This document shows positions 60,347 through 64,000 of a DNA stretch of 64,000 bases, one piece after another (positions within the stretch are counted from its first letter, which is position 1; each line of letters opens with the position of its first letter). Location of the stretch: assembly GCF_006337105.1 (NCBI RefSeq), contig NZ_CP040871.1:2498501-2562500 (forward strand), written 5' to 3'. The notes below the pieces were generated by a model. It searched no databases. It worked only from the letters and a program-made list of their open reading frames with translations, and was not told the DNA's origin. The position numbers and the translations under genes were made by a program. The stretch comes from Thermomonas aquatica (lineage in GTDB: Bacteria; Pseudomonadota; Gammaproteobacteria; Xanthomonadales; Xanthomonadaceae).

Positions 60347-61736
60347 CCTGGCGTCGCTCGCAGGCAAGCGCGTCGCCCTGTGGGGCTGGGGGCGCGAAGG
60401 CCGCGCTGCCTACAACGCGCTGCGCGCGCGCCTGCCGCAGCAGCCGTTGACCCTGTTTTGCAGCGCGGAGGAAGCCGCGGATGCCATGGCCTTCGGCGAT
60501 CCGTTGCTCGCCATCGAACACGAGGCCGGCGGCGAACGTCTGGCGGCATTCGAGATAGTGGTGAAGTCGCCCGGCATCAGTCCCAACAAGCCTGACGCCT
60601 TGTTCGCGGCGGCACGCGGCACGCGCTTCATCGGCGGCACCGCGCTCTGGTTCGGCGAACATGCCGGCGACGGCACCATGGCGCGCACGCTGTGCGTGAC
60701 CGGCACCAAGGGCAAGAGCACCACGTCTTCGCTGCTGGCGCACCTGCTGCGTGCCGCGGGACTGCGCACCGCGCTGGCCGGCAATATCGGCCTGCCGTTG
60801 CTCGAGTTGCTCGACGCGCGCGCGGACGCCTGGGCGGTCGAGCTGTCCAGTTACCAGACCCGCGACGTGGCAGCGTCCGGCGCGCGGCCGGCCATCGCCA
60901 TCGTCACCAACCTGTTCCCGGAACACCTGGACTGGCACGGCAGCGAGGCGCGCTACATCGAGGACAAGCTGGCACTGGTCACCGAGGCCAAGCCGCATGT
61001 CGCCGTGCTGAATGCCGCCGACCCTCGGCTCGCCGCATTGCAGCTGCCCGACAGCGACATCCGCTGGTACGGCGATGCGCGTGGCTGGCACCTGCGCGGC
61101 GATGCGCTGCATCGTGGCGACGCGTTCGTGATGGACACGGCCACGCTGCCGCTGCCGGGCCGGCACAACCGCAGCAACCTGTGCGCGGTGCTGACCGCGC
61201 TGGAAGCCTTCGGCCTGGATGCGCTGGCCTTGGCGCCGCATGCGGCGACGTTCCAGCCGCTGCCGAACCGCCTGCAACCGGTCGGCGAACGCGACGGCTT
61301 CCTCTACGTCAACGATTCGATCAGCACCACGCCGCATGCGACCTTGGCGGCGCTGGAGCTGTATCGCAGCCGGCCGGTGGCGGTGCTCATCGGCGGACAC
61401 GACCGCGGCTTGCCGTGGGATGACTTCGCCGTGGCGATGCGCACGCAGGTGCCGCGCGCGATCGTCACCATGGGCCAGAACGGCCCGCGCATCCATGCAT
61501 TGCTGGAACCTGTCGCCGCGACCACGGGTTTCGCGCTGCGCGCCGCGAACGACCTTGCCGACGCGATGGACCAGGCGCGTGCGGCGCTCCCGGATGGCGG
61601 CGTGGTGCTGCTCTCGCCGGGCGCGCCCAGCTTCGGTGCGTACAAGGATTACGTGGCGCGCGGCCGGCATTTCGCGCAGCTGGCCGGCTTCGATCCGGAG
61701 GCTATTTCCGGCATCACCGGGATGGGCATTGCCTGA
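60327..61736 (+). CDS. murD2: UDP-MurNAc-L-Ala--L-glutamate ligase (MurD2)
   Basis: 469-aa Mur ligase that attaches L-Glu, rather than D-Glu, to UDP-MurNAc-L-Ala. The ATP motif is [11 protein letters not shown] (K130), then [14 protein letters not shown]. The C-terminal domain has [20 protein letters not shown] and [11 protein letters not shown]. The start is GTG at 60327, within murL. The murL neighbour distinguishes it from ordinary MurD. Confidence 0.9.
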   Translation: MTSSPLDLASLAGKRVALWGWGREGRAAYNALRARLPQQPLTLFCSAEEAADAMAFGDPLLAIEHEAGGERLAAFEIVVKSPGISPNKPDALFAAARGTRFIGGTALWFGEHAGDGTMARTLCVTGTKGKSTTSSLLAHLLRAAGLRTALAGNIGLPLLELLDARADAWAVELSSYQTRDVAASGARPAIAIVTNLFPEHLDWHGSEARYIEDKLALVTEAKPHVAVLNAADPRLAALQLPDSDIRWYGDARGWHLRGDALHRGDAFVMDTATLPLPGRHNRSNLCAVLTALEAFGLDALALAPHAATFQPLPNRLQPVGERDGFLYVNDSISTTPHATLAALELYRSRPVAVLIGGHDRGLPWDDFAVAMRTQVPRAIVTMGQNGPRIHALLEPVAATTGFALRAANDLADAMDQARAALPDGGVVLLSPGAPSFGAYKDYVARGRHFAQLAGFDPEAISGITGMGIA

Positions 61737-61742
61737 TTCACA

Positions 61743-61755
61743 CAGGTTGAACCTG
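61743..61755. promoter_or_regulatory. Odd palindrome ahead of the dienelactone hydrolase gene
   Basis: CAGGTT-G-AACCTG, a perfect 6-1-6 inverted repeat, lies 41-53 bases before the ATG at 61796. Position fits a promoter-proximal operator; a short chance repeat is also possible. Confidence 0.3.
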
Positions 61756-61795
61756 CGCCGGGTAGCGTGGGCGCACCACATCGAAGGAGATCGTC

Positions 61796-62593
61796 ATGCG
61801 TCGCCTCGTGTTCGCCATCGGATTGCTGTTCGCCGCCACGCCCGTCTTCGCCAAGATGCAGGCCAAGCCGGTCGAATGGAGCGTGGGCCAGGAGCGTTTC
61901 AGCGGTTACGTGGTCTACGACGATGCAGCGAAGGCGAAGCGCCCCGGCTTGGTGATGGTGCCGAACTGGATGGGCGTGACCGACGACGCAGTCGCACGCG
62001 CCAAGGCCATCGCCGGCGACGATTACGTGGTGCTGGTCGCCGACGTCTGGGGCAAGGGCAAGCAACCGAAGGACAGCGCCGAAGCGGGCAAGTTCGCCGG
62101 CGCGCTGCGCGGCGAGGATCGCGGGCCGTTGCGCGCACGGATCGAGGCGGCGCTGGCCACGCTCAAGGCGCAGGCCGGCAAGGCGCCGCTGGATGCGTCG
62201 AAGCTCGGTGCATTCGGGTTCTGCTTCGGCGGTTCCACCGTGCTTGAACTCGCGCGCAGCGGTGCCGACGTGGCCGGCGTGGTCAGCCTGCACGGTGGTC
62301 TGGCGCCCGGGACGAAATCGCAGACCGCGGCTTCGATCAAGGCGCCGGTGCTGGTGCTGAACGGCGCCGACGACAAGGCCACGCCGGACGCGGACATCCT
62401 CGCGTTCGAGAAGGAAATGGACGCCGCCAGGGCCGACTGGCAGTTCGTCGACTTCAGCGGTGCGGTGCATTGCTTCGCCGAGCCGTCCGCCGGCAACGAT
62501 CCGGCCAGCAATTGCCGTTACGACGCGCGCGCGGCGAAGCGCGCCTACCGGATGATGGACGACTTCTTCCGCGAGCGGTTCGCGGCGAAATGA
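61796..62593 (+). CDS. Secreted dienelactone hydrolase family protein
   Basis: 265 aa. Signal peptide MRRLVFAIGLLFAATPVFA (19 residues). The nucleophile is C143 in GFCFGGSTVL, the Asp lies in LNGADDKATP and the His in GAVHCFAEP. DLH enzymes in this group cleave lactones or esters; the substrate here is not known. AAGGAG upstream of the ATG. The stop abuts the stop of ispB. Confidence 0.88.
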   Translation: MRRLVFAIGLLFAATPVFAKMQAKPVEWSVGQERFSGYVVYDDAAKAKRPGLVMVPNWMGVTDDAVARAKAIAGDDYVVLVADVWGKGKQPKDSAEAGKFAGALRGEDRGPLRARIEAALATLKAQAGKAPLDASKLGAFGFCFGGSTVLELARSGADVAGVVSLHGGLAPGTKSQTAASIKAPVLVLNGADDKATPDADILAFEKEMDAARADWQFVDFSGAVHCFAEPSAGNDPASNCRYDARAAKRAYRMMDDFFRERFAAK

Positions 62594-63595
62594 TCAGTGG
62601 TCGCGGCTGACCGAATACTGCGCAAGGCCGCGCAACGCGGCGGCATGCGCGTTGTCGCCGAGGGTCGCGAGGGCCGCTTCGGCATCGCGCGCGTACTGCA
62701 GCGCGCGTTCGCGGCTGTAGTCGAGGCTGCCGCAGGCATGGATGGCCGCCAGCACCTGCGGTAGCGCGTCGGTATCGCCTTGTTCGATCGCCTCGCGCAG
62801 CACCGCGCGGGTGGCCGCGTCGCTGTGCTGCATCGCATGGATCAGCGGCAGCGTCGCCTTGCCTTCGGCCAGGTCGTCGCCGAGGTTCTTGCCCAGCGTT
62901 TCCGCGTCGGACGCGTAGTCCAGCACGTCGTCGGCGATCTGGAAGGCGTAGCCCAGTGCCATGCCGTAGCGATGCAGCGCGTCGCAGGTCGCCGCATCCG
63001 CACCCGCGAGCAATGCGCCGAGGCGCGTGGCCGCCGCGAACAGCACCGCGGTCTTGCGCTCGATGACGCGCAAATAGGCGGCTTCGTCGGTGTCCGGGTT
63101 GCGCACGTGCAGCAGCTGCAGCACCTCGCCCTCGGCGATGGTGTTGGTGGTGTCGGCGAGGATCCGCATCACCTCCAGCCGGTCCAGTTCGACCATCAGC
63201 TGGAAGCTGCGCGAATACAGGAAGTCGCCGACCAGCACGCTGGCCGCGTTGCCCCAGACCGCGTTGGCGGTCTTGCGGCCGCGGCGCAGGTCGGATTCGT
63301 CGACCACGTCGTCGTGCAGCAGGGTGGCGGTGTGGATGAATTCGACCACCGCGGCCAGCTGGTGGGCGTCCGGTCCGCGATGCCCCAGCGCGCCGGCCGT
63401 GAGCAGCAGCAGCATCGGCCGCAGCCGCTTGCCGCCGGCGCCGATGATGTATTCGGCGACCTGGTTGATCAGCACCACGTCCGAGGCCAGCCGGCGGCGG
63501 ATCAGGGCGTCCATCGCCGCCATTTCCGGCGCGGCCAGGGCCTGGATGGCGGGCAGGTCGAGCCGGGATGCGGGGGAAACGACGTTGTCGGGCAT
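62594..63595 (-). CDS. ispB: Polyprenyl (octaprenyl) diphosphate synthase
   Basis: 333-aa trans-prenyltransferase for the ubiquinone side chain. First Asp-rich motif DDVVD (D95, D96, D99), second DDVLD (D222, D223, D226), and GGKRLRP at the start of the fold. Chain length cannot be read reliably; IspB is the usual single copy in related bacteria. Divergent from ssb. Confidence 0.92.
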   Translation of the reverse strand: MPDNVVSPASRLDLPAIQALAAPEMAAMDALIRRRLASDVVLINQVAEYIIGAGGKRLRPMLLLLTAGALGHRGPDAHQLAAVVEFIHTATLLHDDVVDESDLRRGRKTANAVWGNAASVLVGDFLYSRSFQLMVELDRLEVMRILADTTNTIAEGEVLQLLHVRNPDTDEAAYLRVIERKTAVLFAAATRLGALLAGADAATCDALHRYGMALGYAFQIADDVLDYASDAETLGKNLGDDLAEGKATLPLIHAMQHSDAATRAVLREAIEQGDTDALPQVLAAIHACGSLDYSRERALQYARDAEAALATLGDNAHAAALRGLAQYSVSRDH

Positions 63596-63766
63596 GGGGC
63601 AGGGGATCAGGGGAATGCGGAATTATAGGCTGCGCGCGATTTCCGGCCCGGGGGCGGGGAATCCCCCGACCCCGCGGTCCGGTGCAATCCGGCTGCCCGC
63701 GGGGGCGCTGGTATCATCTACTGCTGGTCGTCCGCTCCGGACGATGCGAAAGAAACGAGGAACGAC

Positions 63767-64000
63767 ATGGCACGCGGCGTCAACAAGGTGATCCTGCTCG
63801 GCAACCTGGGCAACGACCCGGACGTGAAGTACACCCAGGGCGGCATGGCCATCGCCACGCTGAGCGTGGCCACGACCTACTCGCGCAAGGACAAGGACGG
63901 CCAGTTCCAGGAAAAGACCGAGTGGCACCGGGTCAAGCTGTTCGGCAAGACCGCGGAAGTCGCCGGCGAATACCTGAAGAAGGGCCGCCAGGTCTACATC
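63767..64000 (+). CDS. ssb: Single-stranded DNA-binding protein, 5' part
   Basis: Codes for the first 78 residues; it runs off the window. OB-fold start [23 protein letters not shown], then [42 protein letters not shown] lies before the ATG at 63767. The preceding 171-base gap has a GC-rich inverted repeat (CCCCGCG ... CGCGGGG, 63670-63704) and a TATCAT (63712-63717) that may be a -10 element. Confidence 0.95.
   Translation, partial: MARGVNKVILLGNLGNDPDVKYTQGGMAIATLSVATTYSRKDKDGQFQEKTEWHRVKLFGKTAEVAGEYLKKGRQVYI

Overview
This is a gene-dense, roughly 68% G+C stretch of a gammaproteobacterial chromosome. It most likely comes from the Xanthomonadales/Lysobacterales (Lysobacter, Luteimonas or Thermomonas type). 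The inference rests on a set of markers that occur together in that group: a fused aspartokinase/diaminopimelate decarboxylase, the L-Glu peptidoglycan route MurD2/MurL, a XanB-type fused ManC, an rpoN operon that runs into hprK-rapZ-PTS genes, and a CysB-cysGK/cysJIH block. I see no phage, transposase, integron, CRISPR array, tRNA or rRNA. No gap between genes exceeds about 215 bases.

Layout. 1-9.63 kb (minus): one long operon, kdsD-kdsC-lptC-lptA-lptB-rpoN-hpf-hprK-rapZ-EIIA(Man)-HPr-EI, covering Kdo/LPS export, sigma-54 and a regulatory PTS. 9.7-11.2 kb (plus): ibaG-murA, closed by a clear intrinsic terminator. 11.3-14.3 kb (minus): purM, a DUF2238 membrane protein, purN and a DUF3108 protein. 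14.4-17.5 kb (plus): a DUF2066 protein, an AI-2E family transporter and hda. 17.5-21.3 kb: a secreted NTF2-like protein, murU-amgK (peptidoglycan recycling) and, divergently, manC. 21.4-29.2 kb: assimilatory sulfur genes cysK-cysG, cysB and cysJ-cysI-cysH. cysJ is frameshifted as sequenced. 29.3-35.4 kb: a GlsB-type membrane protein, an M20 dipeptidase, a secreted HhH protein, a HutD-like protein, a PepSY-TM protein and a Fur-boxed TonB-dependent siderophore receptor. 35.5-41.8 kb (minus): the SUF operon (Rrf2 regulator, sufB, C, D, S, a small membrane protein, GNAT, Rieske). 41.9-49.1 kb: mixed accessory genes, including an esterase, a c-type cytochrome lipoprotein, a SET-domain protein, a DUF5916 outer-membrane protein, three lipoproteins and an M23 peptidase. 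49.2-53.6 kb: an EF-G-like protein, a sulfotransferase-like/class IV aminotransferase pair and OsmC. 53.7-56.3 kb: a glycine-zipper protein and tandem PhzF proteins. 56.4-61.7 kb (plus): lysAC-murL-murD2. 61.8-64 kb: a dienelactone hydrolase, a polyprenyl synthase and the 5' part of ssb.

How the genes work together. Envelope building dominates: Kdo synthesis, the LPS bridge, MurA, MurD2/MurL, MurU/AmgK recycling, ManC sugar nucleotide and an M23 hydrolase. Sulfur supply (cys) and iron-sulfur assembly (suf) form a second theme, with iron uptake beside them. The most notable non-coding signals are perfect inverted repeats: a LysR-type operator between cysG and cysB whose half-site recurs upstream of cysJ, a palindrome at the suf promoter, a nested hairpin that would hide the ribosome-binding site of the aminotransferase gene, and a 13-bp hairpin spanning the hutD start.
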